The notes beneath the pieces are model-generated. The model was not told the DNA's origin and did not search any database. It worked only from the letters and a program-made list of their open reading frames with translations. From Deltaproteobacteria bacterium (GTDB taxonomy: Bacteria; Desulfobacterota; Desulfobacteria; Desulfobacterales; Desulfatirhabdiaceae), in assembly GCA_016219185.1 (NCBI GenBank), contig JACRBZ010000010.1:62001-126000 (forward strand): 64,000 nucleotides of DNA, given 5' to 3'. The stretch's first letter is position 1. Each line of letters begins with the position of its first letter. The position numbers were made by a program, and so were the translations under genes. This document shows positions 35,228-44,918 of this stretch, piece by piece.

Positions 35228-36742
35228 ATGAAACCTTTTGTTTACATGATTCAATCCGAATCCGACATGCCTTATTGCGATCTTCCGGATGAACATAATG
35301 ACATTATTCTGCTGACCTGGAAAAAACCCTCTGATCGCAAAGGCGCGATTTATTATCCGCAAAGCACCTGGAATGAAGGAAGAAACCGCCTGCTGAAAGA
35401 AGCGGTGTCCCGAAACGCGGAATATCTCTATTATATTTTTCTGGACGGAGACTGTCTCGTCAAGGAAGACGGGGAACTGGCCCGGGCATTAAACATCAAA
35501 CTATGCGGAAACCCTTTTCGAACATTTGAAAAATACCTTCTGGAATGGGAACCGGCTGTCGGGTATTCCCGCTATTCCTGGCAGTATGAAAAACCCGGGG
35601 CCGAGGTTAATCTCGGGTATAATTTCGACGCGCTCTTTAATGCGTTTCACCGTGAAGCCATCTCGTTTTTGCTGCCGTATTACACGGGATATGATTGCGA
35701 GTCCTGGCTTTATTCCCAGCACATTATCAATCATTTGACGGCGCTTCTGTACAATTCCCACAGAATCCAGTTCAATGTCATCACCACCCGTAATGCAAAC
35801 CGGAAGTCCTATGCACACCGGAAAAAATACTGGACCCTTCCCGCAACGTTTCTGATGAATGCCGTTACATCGGATCTGAAACTCCGGATGAAGATTCAGG
35901 ATGCCAATTCCATCCTTCCCCTGCCGGGAAATCCTGAAAAAAAAAAAGGCTCCTACCGGATCCCGGAAACATTTCTCCGGAACCACTTTAATTCAAACCA
36001 TCCGTTGATCCGGTACCGCGGTCTGGAGCAAGAGAAGCCGCCTGCCGTATATCGCGGCGAGCAGCCCCGAACCGCGGTATGTATATCCGGCCGGTGCATT
36101 GGCCTGGATCAAACCCATCAGACGATCCGCGAGTGCCTCCTGGACCAAATCGGGGACCATGATGTGTTCATGTTTGTCCCGCGGGATTCAAACAGCCACC
36201 TGGCGGCCCTGCTGAATCCGACCGTGATTCGTATTGAAGATGATCCGCCCCTGAATGAAGGACCATTGATCAACGGCGTCAACTGCCGTTTGAAAACCGG
36301 GGTTCAGCCCTATCTACAGCAACTTTACGGCCTGAAGCAATGCAACCGGATGCGCATCGAGCATGAGAAACGGAAAGGGATTCACTATGACCGCATCATT
36401 CGCTGCCGCCCGGACCTGATGTTTGTAAAACCGCTTGATAATTTATCCCTTTTGGATCTATCTTATGTTCATGTTCCGGATTTTCACGCTTATGACGGAA
36501 TCAACGACCGGTTTGCCGTCGGCTGCACGGAACATATGAACATTTATATGAACAAGCTGGACGAATTTCATGATTATGTAACGGACTGGTTTAAATATCG
36601 CGGCGATGCACTTGCCGTCAGTGCGGAAATGTTCACCAGCGGGCAGCTTCGAAACCACGGCATTCCGGTTCGACCCTATCCGTTCCGGTTCAACCGGGCC
36701 AGAGACAACAAAATTAAAAACGACGTCCCGGGGGACCAGTGA
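35228..36742 (+). CDS. Two-domain glycosyltransferase-like protein
   Basis: A 504-aa cytoplasmic protein that I place among nucleotide-sugar-dependent transferases. The N-terminal half (1-260) looks like a GT-A fold with an acidic metal motif FLDGDC (about 73-78) after a strand, then EWEPAVGYSRYSW and FDALFNAFHREA. The C-terminal half (about 280-500) opens TAVCISGRCIGLDQTHQTIREC and has a second motif IIRCRPDLMFVKPL, followed by HVPDFHAYDGINDRFAVG, seen in capsule and glycan proteins with unknown chemistry. Starts 8 bp after the M48 gene and ends with a terminator. Acceptor unknown. Confidence 0.6.
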   Translation: MKPFVYMIQSESDMPYCDLPDEHNDIILLTWKKPSDRKGAIYYPQSTWNEGRNRLLKEAVSRNAEYLYYIFLDGDCLVKEDGELARALNIKLCGNPFRTFEKYLLEWEPAVGYSRYSWQYEKPGAEVNLGYNFDALFNAFHREAISFLLPYYTGYDCESWLYSQHIINHLTALLYNSHRIQFNVITTRNANRKSYAHRKKYWTLPATFLMNAVTSDLKLRMKIQDANSILPLPGNPEKKKGSYRIPETFLRNHFNSNHPLIRYRGLEQEKPPAVYRGEQPRTAVCISGRCIGLDQTHQTIRECLLDQIGDHDVFMFVPRDSNSHLAALLNPTVIRIEDDPPLNEGPLINGVNCRLKTGVQPYLQQLYGLKQCNRMRIEHEKRKGIHYDRIIRCRPDLMFVKPLDNLSLLDLSYVHVPDFHAYDGINDRFAVGCTEHMNIYMNKLDEFHDYVTDWFKYRGDALAVSAEMFTSGQLRNHGIPVRPYPFRFNRARDNKIKNDVPGDQ

Positions 36743-36795
36743 ACAGGGATTAAAGCCCAATTCCCCCCCCAAAAAAACAACGACCACTGAGCGAT

Positions 36796-36821
36796 AAGCC
36801 GTCTTCCGGCTTCTGTTTTTT
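36796..36821 (+). terminator. Terminator after the glycosyltransferase-like gene
   Basis: AAGCCG-TCTTC-CGGCTT (36796-36812) followed by CTGTTTTTT. It lies just before the ABC permease gene at 36842, so the ABC operon needs its own promoter or read-through. Confidence 0.6.
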
Positions 36822-36841
36822 GACTCTTTAAAGGTTTTACA

Positions 36842-37537
36842 ATGCAAAACCATTCCATATTCCACCCCGAAGGACACTCAGAGAAGATAGACCGGCTCAT
36901 CGTCCTGCCGTTTATGAAATCCGTGGACATTGCCCTAAAAAGTATTCGGGTCCGTTTTTTCAGGTCCCTGATTACCACCGTCAGCCTGATTCTGGCCGTG
37001 TCATTTCTGAGCTTTACCCGTGTGGGCTCGGATGTTGCCAACGGGCTGCTGGCCACCGGCGAGCCCTCGCTACGCCAGGCATTGATCCGCTCCGGATACG
37101 ATCTGCGGCCCGAGGACGTTTCCGTGGGAAACAGCCCCAAGCAGCAGTGGATCATTGTGCTGTCGCTCCTGGTCTGTGTGGTGGGAATTGTCAATGCCCA
37201 GCTTATGGCCGTTACCGAACGCTTCAGGGAAATCGGCACGATGAAATGCCTGGGTGCGCTGGATCGCTTTATCCTGAGGCTTTTTCTTCTTGAAGCGGGC
37301 ATTCAGGGACTGATCGGATCAGGCGCGGGCGCGGTTATTGGAGGCACCTTTGCCCTGGTAAATTTTTTTCTTCGATTCGGAACCGTATCCATCACCACCC
37401 TGTCCTGGACCCAGGCCGGGCTGTCTGTTGCCATTGCTACGCTTGTCGGATGCGCGCTGAGCCTCATCGGCGTGATGTATCCGGCGATGGTTGCAGCCCG
37501 CATGCAACCGGTTGAGGCCATGCGGGTTGAACAGTAA
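36842..37537 (+). CDS. Small FtsX-type ABC transporter permease
   Basis: A 231-aa membrane protein with four predicted helices: one after a conserved amphipathic segment (KSIRVRFFRSLITTVSLILAVSFLSF), then three in the C-terminal half (QQWIIVLSLLVCVVGIVNAQL, a long Gly-rich helix after LFLLEAGIQGLIG, and SVAIATLVGCALSLIGVMYPA). RFREIGTMKCLGA is the coupling helix of FtsX/MacB/LolC-type permeases. The extracytoplasmic loop is only about 40 residues instead of the usual 200, so it is a minimal permease. Next genes are its ATPase and a giant second permease, implying an asymmetric ABC complex. Confidence 0.85.
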   Translation: MQNHSIFHPEGHSEKIDRLIVLPFMKSVDIALKSIRVRFFRSLITTVSLILAVSFLSFTRVGSDVANGLLATGEPSLRQALIRSGYDLRPEDVSVGNSPKQQWIIVLSLLVCVVGIVNAQLMAVTERFREIGTMKCLGALDRFILRLFLLEAGIQGLIGSGAGAVIGGTFALVNFFLRFGTVSITTLSWTQAGLSVAIATLVGCALSLIGVMYPAMVAARMQPVEAMRVEQ

Positions 37538-37557
37538 CATTATCCACAGGAACTGTC

Positions 37558-38319
37558 ATGACTGATTCCAGAAAAATTGTCCGGGTCACCCATGTGACCA
37601 AATCCTTTAAGCTGGGCAAATTGGATGTTCTGGCTTTGAAAGGAATCGATCTTGAAATCACCGCCGGAAACTACATTTCCATCATGGGTCCATCGGGATC
37701 CGGAAAAAGCACGCTTTTTAATATGATCGGCGGACTGGATAAGCCCACAACCGGAAAAGTATTTATTGACGAAGTGGATATTGCCCAGCTAGATGCCTAT
37801 GAACTGGCCTGGTTGAGATGCCGGAAAATCGGTTATATCTTTCAAACCTTCAATATTATTCAGGTCATGACAGCCCTTGAAAATGTCACCCTTCCCATGA
37901 CCTTTGCCGGCATGGCCGATGATGCGGCCACGGAAAAAGGCATCAAGCTGCTTGAGATGGTGGGTCTGGGGGATCGCTTTCAGCATAAACCCTTTGAACT
38001 GTCCGGAGGACAGCAGCAGCGGGTGGCCATTGCACGGGCCCTGGCCAATGACCCGGCCATTATTCTGGCTGATGAGCCCACGGGAAACCTGGATCTGAAT
38101 ACGGGTGAGGAAATTATTTACCTTCTTAAGCAGCTCAGCCGTGAGCGGGGCGTCACCATCATCTCCGCGACCCATGACATCAAGATGCTGAATGTATCGG
38201 ATCAAGTCGTCTGGATTCGGGATGGCCAGGTCGACAAAATCGAAAACAGGGATGAGCTATCCATTTCGATCGGCCAGATCGGTACCAGACACGAGCAAGA
38301 TTCATTGGGCGAATATTAA
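37558..38319 (+). CDS. ABC transporter ATP-binding protein (LolD/MacB type)
   Basis: A 253-aa ATPase. Walker [10 protein letters not shown] (about 43-51), Q-loop YIFQTFNII, signature [15 protein letters not shown], Walker [13 protein letters not shown] and H-loop SATHDIKM are complete. This subtype works with FtsX-like permeases in mechanotransmission or lipoprotein/peptide release rather than in import. A C-terminal extension of about 25 residues follows the usual end. It should serve both flanking permeases, 20 bp after the first and 4 bp before the second. Confidence 0.93.
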   Translation: MTDSRKIVRVTHVTKSFKLGKLDVLALKGIDLEITAGNYISIMGPSGSGKSTLFNMIGGLDKPTTGKVFIDEVDIAQLDAYELAWLRCRKIGYIFQTFNIIQVMTALENVTLPMTFAGMADDAATEKGIKLLEMVGLGDRFQHKPFELSGGQQQRVAIARALANDPAIILADEPTGNLDLNTGEEIIYLLKQLSRERGVTIISATHDIKMLNVSDQVVWIRDGQVDKIENRDELSISIGQIGTRHEQDSLGEY

Positions 38320-38323
38320 CCGT

Positions 38324-41300
38324 ATGAAACATTTCCTAAGACAGTGCGGCGTTTTTTCGATGCCCCGAATCCGGAAAAATCTGCCCGGCTATTTTCCGGC
38401 GTTGCGTTTACCATCCGCCTTTTGGATGCTGTCCAAACGGCTCATGCTGATGACGGGAATTGCACTCATATGGCTGTCCAGTGCCGGAGCCGGTGATTTT
38501 GAAAGGGACATCCGGGCAATCTCCGCATTCGGAGACAGGGGCACCGGAACTTCAGGCTGTCGGTCCGCCGCTGAATACATCAAGGACCGGTTCCAGGAAA
38601 CGGGTTTTTCCGAAATCGGGGCACATCGATATTCACTGCCCATCCTTCAGCAGGGCAAAAGCCGAATGGCGGTGCCGGATCGCGGCATAACGCTTTCCCT
38701 TCACCCATTTATCGGAAATGCCATTTCCCCGCAGGCCATTGATCCCCAGGGGCTGAAAGGGCCGCTCATCTATGCGGGAGCCGGCACTTTGACCGAATTT
38801 AACGGCAAATCCATTGAGGGCGCCATTTTGCTGATGGAGCTGGATTCCGGAAAAAACTGGATTCAGGCAGCCTCGCTCGGCGCCAAGGCAGTGGTTTACG
38901 TGGACAGGGGCCTGTCTTCAAGAACATGGTTTGAGGAAAAGCTCGAACTTTCCCCCATTCAGTTTCCCCGTTTCTGGATTTCCCTGGAGGAAGCCCGCAA
39001 TCATTTCGGAGAGTTCGAAACCGCCTTAAACGGCCTGGTTTTCCCTGAAATCCGGTTGAATTCCGAAGTCAGATGGAAAGAGGTTGCCGCTGAAAATATC
39101 TACTGTCTGATTCCGGGCCGAAATGCCAATCTTCAGGAAGAACTGATGATGATCGAGGCATTTTATGACAGCACCGCCTATGTGCCGGGGCTGTCTCCGG
39201 GCGCGGATGAAGCCGTCAGCATCGCCACCTTGCTTGAGCTTGCCAGGAAATTCAAGGAAACGCCACCGGAGCGCTCCGTTTTGCTGGTTGCCACCAGCGG
39301 CCATGCCCAGAGCCTGGCCGGCCTCAGGGATCTGGTCTGGAGCCTCCGGACTTCCCCCAAGGACCTTCGCAAGCAAAAGAAGCAGCTCCGGGATATTGTC
39401 AAGGACACGCGAAAAACCCTGTCTGCACTGGATCCCAAATCACAGCAAGGGGCCGCAGATTCTGAAAATTCGCCTGCAAGTGCCGATGCTGAAAACGCGC
39501 CGCTGGATACGCTGGTAAAAAAAGCCATCAGCGATGAGATTAAAACCCGGGTAGATGTCATCTCCCGGGAACTGATGCAACTGCGGCTTCAGGAGCCTGA
39601 CCCGGATAATCAGGGAAAAATTCAAAAGCTTGCCAAAGACAGGCGCTTGCTTCGCCAACTGGGCTGGCAACCGTTTTTCAAGAATCTGTCGCCTGAAGAG
39701 AAAAGCGTCCTGGACCAGTTGATGCCTTCAGCCATTTTGCACCAACAAGCCATTCTTCGGAATGCTTCCAGCCAGGCCAAACTCCTTGACAATGCCCTTG
39801 AATTCAGATCCATCGTAAAAAACCGGGAACTGATGGTATCGATTTCACTGCATCTGTCCAGCCACGGCGATGGATTCGGGGCTTTCAGTCAGGGATGGCT
39901 TTATCCCTTGAAGGCCAATGTAAACCGTTCCTCCGTGTATACCCTCCTGGATGGCGCCATGCATCGGGGAGGCGAGGCCGAAAGATCTTCCGTCCCCCTC
40001 TTCAGGGACACGCTGAGACCCAGCAAACTCAAAACCTGGCAGACTTATTTTACGGATCGGCCTTTTTTAGGCGGCGAGGTCACCGCGCTTGCCGGTTATA
40101 TCGGCGCCAGCCTGGCCACCGTCCATGACGCCCGAGATCTCTGGGGAACGCCCCATGATGTTCCAAGCGGCGTCGACTGGACTTATGCCACAGAACAAAG
40201 CCGTCAGGTGTGCAGTGTGATCAGCCGCGTTGCATCCGCCACCGAACTATACAATGAGAATCTGCCGCAAAACGGGTTTTCAACGATCAGCGGCCGTGCC
40301 AGCTTTATTCGGCATGGAGAGCTGTTTGCCGACCAGCCGGCCCCGGGGACAGTCATACTATCTTACCAGGGAAATACAAGGTACCATGCAATGGTCGGCG
40401 ATCTGGGGACGTTTCAAATCAAGGGGGTTGCGGACAAAAGACACGTTCTGGACAAAGTGATCATAGAAGGTTACCGGTTTGACCCTGAAACCGGTAATGT
40501 CTTGTGGGCCATTGACAAGGAACAGACCGGAAAAGAGGCCTACCGCCTGAAAATGCAGCGCACCGCCATGCAGACCGATCTGATCATGTTTGCCTGCAAA
40601 GGCACCACCCTGTTCAATTTGATGGAACCGCGCAGCTTTAAATACTTGACAAAGATCAATCTTATAGACGGCCGTCGGGAGGCCGCTCCCCTTAAGTACT
40701 GGTACAGCCGGATCGATACCCGATCATCTGTGCTGACATCCATTTTTCTGGAGCCTGAAACCCGTCTGAAACTGACCCTCTCGGATTCGGTGCTTCACAA
40801 AAAACTGATCCTGACCCATGCGGACCCCGGTCATTCCGAAGGGACGGGATATCGAATCGATGACTGGCCGGTCCTTCACCAAACCGAATTCCGGGCAGCC
40901 CGGGACATGTGGGCGCTTTTAAATCCAAGGATCACCAACCTTGAAAATCATGGCATTTTCAATGAACAGATCCGAAGACTTCAGCAGGAAGGACAATCCG
41001 CCCTGAAAACAGCCGAACAGACACTGGCCGATAAAAAATATGACCAGTTCATTGAAGCTTCATCGGCTTCCTGGGCACTTGCCAGCCGGGTCTATGACGA
41101 TGTCGAGCAAACCCAGAAAGATGTGCTTTTCGGAGTTCTGTTTTACATCGCCTTGTTCGTTCCGTTTGCCTTCTGCATGGAGCGGCTCCTGTTTTCTTTT
41201 TCCAACATCTACAAGCGGATCATTGCCTTCAGCGTCATTCTGGTTCTGGTGATCGGGATCATTTACCAGGTTCACCCGGCCTTTCAACTGGCATACAGTC

Positions 41301-43252
41301 CGCTTGTCGTCATCCTGGCCTTTTTCATCATCGGTCTTTCCTTCATGGTGACGCTGATCGTTTTTCTGCGGTTTGAAGCGGAAATGAACCAGCTTCAGAA
41401 CCGGGCAAGACCCGCGGCAACCGGGGACATCACCCGGTGGAAAGCCTTCACGGCCTCTTTTTTCCTGGGGGTCAGCAACCTTCGGCGTCGAAGGATTCGA
41501 ACGGCCCTGACCTGCGCAACGCTGATCATCCTGACCTTTACCATCATGAGCTTCACATCGGTAAAGAGCATGCGCCTTCATTCCAGAATCCAATATCAGG
41601 CCCATGCCCCTTATTCCGGTTTTCTGCTGAAAAACGTGAACTGGCAGGATATTCCCCAGGCTGCGCTCCCGGTTCTGACCCATGCCTTCGATGCTTCCGG
41701 CATCATTGCGCCCCGAGTCTGGCTGGAAGGCGAAGACCGAACCCGATCCACGGAAGCCCCCCTTCGATATGACGGCCGCATATTTGAAGCCCAGGGCATG
41801 ATCGGCCTTTCCGCCGACGAACCCGGCGTTACGGGACTTGATCAAATACTGGTTGCCGGCAGGTGGTTCAGACCCGAAGAGCATCATGTGGTCCTGGTTT
41901 CCGATCGCATGGCACGGGACCTGGGGATTCCCTTCGATCGTCCCGAATCCTCAGTCGTTCAGATCTGGGGAATTCCGTTTCAGGTGGCCGGCATATTTTC
42001 CGGAAAACTGCTTCAGGATCGGCCCGATCTGGACGGCGAGCCCCTGACTCCGGCTATTTTTCCCCGTGAAGCGTCTCAGGAAATAACCGAAGTCGAGATG
42101 GAGGCCATGGAATCCGGGGACGATGTCCGTTCGTATCAAAGCAGATACCAGCATATTTCCGGAGATCTGACGTTGATTGTCCCTTCCCGGACCTTGCTGT
42201 CTTCCGGCGGAAAGCTGAAGGGTATTGCGGTCCGGCATACGCAGGCAACGGACACCCGCAAAGCCGCGCAGCATCTGGTCGATCGGTTCGGACTGGCGCT
42301 TTTCAGCGGCGAGCCGGACGGCGTCCTGCTGTATAATGCCAGCGATGCCTTAAGCTACAGCGGAGTTCCCAATATTCTGATTCCGATCATCATCTCCATC
42401 TGCATCGTGCTGAACACCATGATCGGCAGCGTCTATGAACGAAAACGTGAAATCGCAATCTATACCTCGGTGGGACTGGCACCGTCTCATGTCAGCTTTC
42501 TCTTTATCGCGGAAGCCATGGCGTTTGCCGTTTTGAGCGTGGTCATGGGATATCTTCTGGCCCAGACCAGTGCCAGTCTCTTTGCGGGAACCTCGCTATG
42601 GTCGGGAATCACCGTCAACTACTCCTCGCTTTCCGGCGTGGCTGCCATGATACTGGTCATCCTGGTGGTGCTGATATCGGCCATTTACCCCTCAAGGGTT
42701 GCCGCGGAAATCGCGATCCCCGATGTCAACCGGTCCTGGACCCTTCCCGCATCCAAGGGAAATCTTCTTGAAATAACACTTCCCTTTCTGATGAAATACC
42801 CGGAACATCGAAGCATCACCGGTTTTTTATATGACTATTTCAAAGGCCACCAGGACGTCTCACACGGACTTTTTTCCACCGGCGAAATCACCTTCAGCCA
42901 GGTTTGTCCGGTACCGCCGGTTTCAGGAGATACCGATACCTGTGAAGGGGCAAGCTGCTGCAAGGATGCCTGTATTGAAATCAACGCCCATGTCTGGCTG
43001 GCGCCTTTTGATTTCGGCATCATGCAGCAGGTGATCCTGCGGTTTTGTCAGTCCAGGGAGGAACCGGGTTTTCTGGAAGTCAACATCCTGCTGGAACGCC
43101 AGTCCGGAGAGTCAAATGCCTGGAGAAGAATCAACAAGTCCTTTCTGCATGCCGTTCGCAGGCAGCTTCTGATGTGGCGGTCTCTGAACCCGACTGCCCA
43201 AGACCACTACGAGAAACTGCTGACAGATGAATTGTATAAAACCGAAATGTGA
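38324..43252 (+). CDS. Giant FtsX-type permease with an M28 peptidase-like extracytoplasmic domain
   Basis: A 1642-aa protein. The frame is open further upstream, but that part overlaps the ATPase gene; the ATG at 38324 lies 4 bp after its stop. Order: N-terminal membrane/signal segment (about 39-57); an M28 aminopeptidase-like domain (about 60-345) with RGTGTSGCRSAAEYIKDRF, PA-like GAILLMELDSG and the core GLSPGADEAVSIATLLELA; a helical, mostly extracytoplasmic region to about 930; three helices (about 932-1012); a cytoplasmic stretch with an FtsX coupling region; MacB-type domain; last helices (about 1346-1456) with EIAIYTSVGLAPSHV; C-terminal domain with a Cys cluster (CEGASCCKDAC). The zinc ligands of M28 are altered (HxD is FYD; Glu-Glu is absent at SGHAQ), so catalysis is doubtful and a peptide-binding role is likelier. 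Substrate unknown. Confidence 0.85.
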   Translation: MKHFLRQCGVFSMPRIRKNLPGYFPALRLPSAFWMLSKRLMLMTGIALIWLSSAGAGDFERDIRAISAFGDRGTGTSGCRSAAEYIKDRFQETGFSEIGAHRYSLPILQQGKSRMAVPDRGITLSLHPFIGNAISPQAIDPQGLKGPLIYAGAGTLTEFNGKSIEGAILLMELDSGKNWIQAASLGAKAVVYVDRGLSSRTWFEEKLELSPIQFPRFWISLEEARNHFGEFETALNGLVFPEIRLNSEVRWKEVAAENIYCLIPGRNANLQEELMMIEAFYDSTAYVPGLSPGADEAVSIATLLELARKFKETPPERSVLLVATSGHAQSLAGLRDLVWSLRTSPKDLRKQKKQLRDIVKDTRKTLSALDPKSQQGAADSENSPASADAENAPLDTLVKKAISDEIKTRVDVISRELMQLRLQEPDPDNQGKIQKLAKDRRLLRQLGWQPFFKNLSPEEKSVLDQLMPSAILHQQAILRNASSQAKLLDNALEFRSIVKNRELMVSISLHLSSHGDGFGAFSQGWLYPLKANVNRSSVYTLLDGAMHRGGEAERSSVPLFRDTLRPSKLKTWQTYFTDRPFLGGEVTALAGYIGASLATVHDARDLWGTPHDVPSGVDWTYATEQSRQVCSVISRVASATELYNENLPQNGFSTISGRASFIRHGELFADQPAPGTVILSYQGNTRYHAMVGDLGTFQIKGVADKRHVLDKVIIEGYRFDPETGNVLWAIDKEQTGKEAYRLKMQRTAMQTDLIMFACKGTTLFNLMEPRSFKYLTKINLIDGRREAAPLKYWYSRIDTRSSVLTSIFLEPETRLKLTLSDSVLHKKLILTHADPGHSEGTGYRIDDWPVLHQTEFRAARDMWALLNPRITNLENHGIFNEQIRRLQQEGQSALKTAEQTLADKKYDQFIEASSASWALASRVYDDVEQTQKDVLFGVLFYIALFVPFAFCMERLLFSFSNIYKRIIAFSVILVLVIGIIYQVHPAFQLAYSPLVVILAFFIIGLSFMVTLIVFLRFEAEMNQLQNRARPAATGDITRWKAFTASFFLGVSNLRRRRIRTALTCATLIILTFTIMSFTSVKSMRLHSRIQYQAHAPYSGFLLKNVNWQDIPQAALPVLTHAFDASGIIAPRVWLEGEDRTRSTEAPLRYDGRIFEAQGMIGLSADEPGVTGLDQILVAGRWFRPEEHHVVLVSDRMARDLGIPFDRPESSVVQIWGIPFQVAGIFSGKLLQDRPDLDGEPLTPAIFPREASQEITEVEMEAMESGDDVRSYQSRYQHISGDLTLIVPSRTLLSSGGKLKGIAVRHTQATDTRKAAQHLVDRFGLALFSGEPDGVLLYNASDALSYSGVPNILIPIIISICIVLNTMIGSVYERKREIAIYTSVGLAPSHVSFLFIAEAMAFAVLSVVMGYLLAQTSASLFAGTSLWSGITVNYSSLSGVAAMILVILVVLISAIYPSRVAAEIAIPDVNRSWTLPASKGNLLEITLPFLMKYPEHRSITGFLYDYFKGHQDVSHGLFSTGEITFSQVCPVPPVSGDTDTCEGASCCKDACIEINAHVWLAPFDFGIMQQVILRFCQSREEPGFLEVNILLERQSGESNAWRRINKSFLHAVRRQLLMWRSLNPTAQDHYEKLLTDELYKTEM

Positions 43253-43396
43253 TTTTATTTCCCGTAATGGATTTATAAAAAATTCCAATATCCGTGTTGA
43301 GTTTTTTCCTTTATCGGCTGGCTGGGTTCAGAAAAACGCTGACCCCCGATTACTGATTTCATAATTCTTACTTTCTTACGACCCTCGGAGGTAATT

Positions 43397-43825
43397 ATGA
43401 CAGAAAAAGTATTGCTGGTTGACGATGAAGAGGATTTTCTGAACATCATGTCCGATCGGATGAAGTCCCGAGGCATAGACGTATCCACGGCAACTTCTGC
43501 AAAAGAAGCAATCCAACTGACTGAAACAAAATCGTTTGATGTGATCATCCTGGATCTGCAGATGCCGGAAATGAACGGACTGGAAGCATTGAAAGCGCTG
43601 AAGGCCAGAAAACCCGAACTTCAGGTGATTCTTCTGACAGGCCATGCCACCCTTGAAAGAGGCATTGAAGCCATGAAGCTGGGAGCAATGGATTTAATGG
43701 AAAAACCGGTGGACCTGAGAATTCTGATAGAAAAAATCAAAAAAGCCCAGGGAAAGAAAATGATTATGGTGGAAAAGCAGGCTGAGGAAAAAACCAAATT
43801 CCTCATCGGCGAAAAGGGCTGGTAA
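43397..43825 (+). CDS. Single-domain response regulator
   Basis: A 142-aa receiver protein: acidic pocket VDDEED, phospho-Asp in VIILDLQMPEMNG, Thr in LLTGHA and Lys in EKPVDLRIL. After the receiver there is only a basic helix of about 20 residues (KKAQGKKMIMVEKQ), no output domain. Good ribosome-binding site GGAGGTAATT before the ATG. Its sensor is not adjacent; the soluble hybrid kinase at 19-21 kb is one candidate. It may instead control the ABC genes upstream through protein contacts. Confidence 0.92.
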   Translation: MTEKVLLVDDEEDFLNIMSDRMKSRGIDVSTATSAKEAIQLTETKSFDVIILDLQMPEMNGLEALKALKARKPELQVILLTGHATLERGIEAMKLGAMDLMEKPVDLRILIEKIKKAQGKKMIMVEKQAEEKTKFLIGEKGW

Positions 43826-44156
43826 CAATAATCTTCATCCTCCCGACAAAGCATGAAAGTCGTCTCTTAAAAGAACTCAAACGCACTTCCACCGGACAGT
43901 ATGGAAAGCTTCCCGCCGATCCCCCTCATGCTGACCTCTGGCGTCTTTCATCCCCCATGACCGTTCGGTTTTCTGCACATACGAATGATTTGATTTCACC
44001 CTCGATGGCCGACCTTTTCGGTTATCCCGCATTTGCCAAATGTTGTCATTCTTGACTTAATGATGAAAGAGGCATATCTAATAATGAATATTCAACAATG
44101 CGCTTACATGAAAACGAATTCATTTTCATTCCCATTTTAAAATTAAGGACACGCTC
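43826..44156. other. 331-bp intergenic region before cooC
   Basis: I see no gene. The right part holds the dyad at 44108-44129 and an AT-rich stretch (44045-44110) that probably contains the promoter of the cooC-helicase pair; hexamers are not clear enough to fix. Confidence 0.5.
44108..44129. promoter_or_regulatory. Dyad upstream of cooC
   Basis: Arms ATGAAAA (44108-44114) and TTTTCAT (44123-44129) are complementary around CGAATTCA, 28 bp before the cooC ATG. It resembles the 20-bp palindrome before the ferritin-like gene (14282-14301), which has the same arms with 6 instead of 8 bases between them. A metal-responsive regulator (Fur, NikR-like) is possible. Confidence 0.4.
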
Positions 44157-44918
44157 ATGAAACTTGCTGTCAGCGGCAAAGGCGGGGTGGGAAAAACCAC
44201 ATTCTCCGCTTTGCTGATTCGAACATTTGATGCACAGGGAAAGCACGTTCTGGCAATCGACGCGGACCCGGACGCGAATCTGGCCGGAGCTCTGGGAATT
44301 GCAAACGCTGATAAAATCATTCCGATATCCGAGATGAAAGATCTGGCCTATGAACGCACCGAGGCTCAACCAGGCAGCATCGGCGGATTCTTCAAGCTCA
44401 ATCCCCGTGTGGATGATCTTCCGGATGCCTTGTCCGCAAAACTGGGCAACATCAAGATGATGCGCCTTGGCGGCATCAAGAAAGGCGGCTCCGGATGTAT
44501 CTGTCCGGAGAGCACGCTTTTAAGAGCCCTGATCACCCACATTGTACTTGCCAGAGACGAGGTGGTGGTCATGGATATGGAAGCCGGCATCGAGCACCTG
44601 GGAAGAGCCACGGCAAAAGCCGTGGACAAGCTTATCGTGGTGGTGGAACCGGGCAGAAGAAGCATCGACACCGCTGAAAACATTCAGCACCTGGCCTCCG
44701 AAATCGGACTCAAGCACATTGCAGTGGTGGGTAATAAAATCCGCGGGGATGCGGATATCGCTTATCTTCGCAAAAATCTGCCCCAGTTTGATTTTCTGGG
44801 ATTTCTGCCTTACGACAACACCCTGATCGAGGCGGATTTAAACGGCATATCCCCTTATGACACCAACGCCATTGCCAAAACCCAGATGGATGCGATCATC
44901 CGGCAACTCATAACATGA
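44157..44918 (+). CDS. cooC: CooC-family nickel-insertion ATPase
   Basis: A 253-aa MinD/ParA-type ATPase for nickel insertion into CO dehydrogenase or acetyl-CoA synthase. Deviant Walker A GKGGVGKTT (7-15), VLAIDADPDANLAGALG, and the dimer nickel-binding CxC (Cys114 and Cys116 in GSGCICPES) define CooC/AcsF. Switch II is VVMDMEAGIEHLGR. No CODH gene is in the window; cooT and DUF3842 lie 13 kb upstream on the other strand. It overlaps the helicase gene by 4 bp (ATGA). Confidence 0.92.
   Translation: MKLAVSGKGGVGKTTFSALLIRTFDAQGKHVLAIDADPDANLAGALGIANADKIIPISEMKDLAYERTEAQPGSIGGFFKLNPRVDDLPDALSAKLGNIKMMRLGGIKKGGSGCICPESTLLRALITHIVLARDEVVVMDMEAGIEHLGRATAKAVDKLIVVVEPGRRSIDTAENIQHLASEIGLKHIAVVGNKIRGDADIAYLRKNLPQFDFLGFLPYDNTLIEADLNGISPYDTNAIAKTQMDAIIRQLIT

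Noticed and set aside
39136-39400. Active M28 zinc peptidase in the giant permease
   Set aside because: The expected His of HxD is Phe and the Glu pair is missing (SGHAQ), so I call it a degenerate domain rather than an enzyme.
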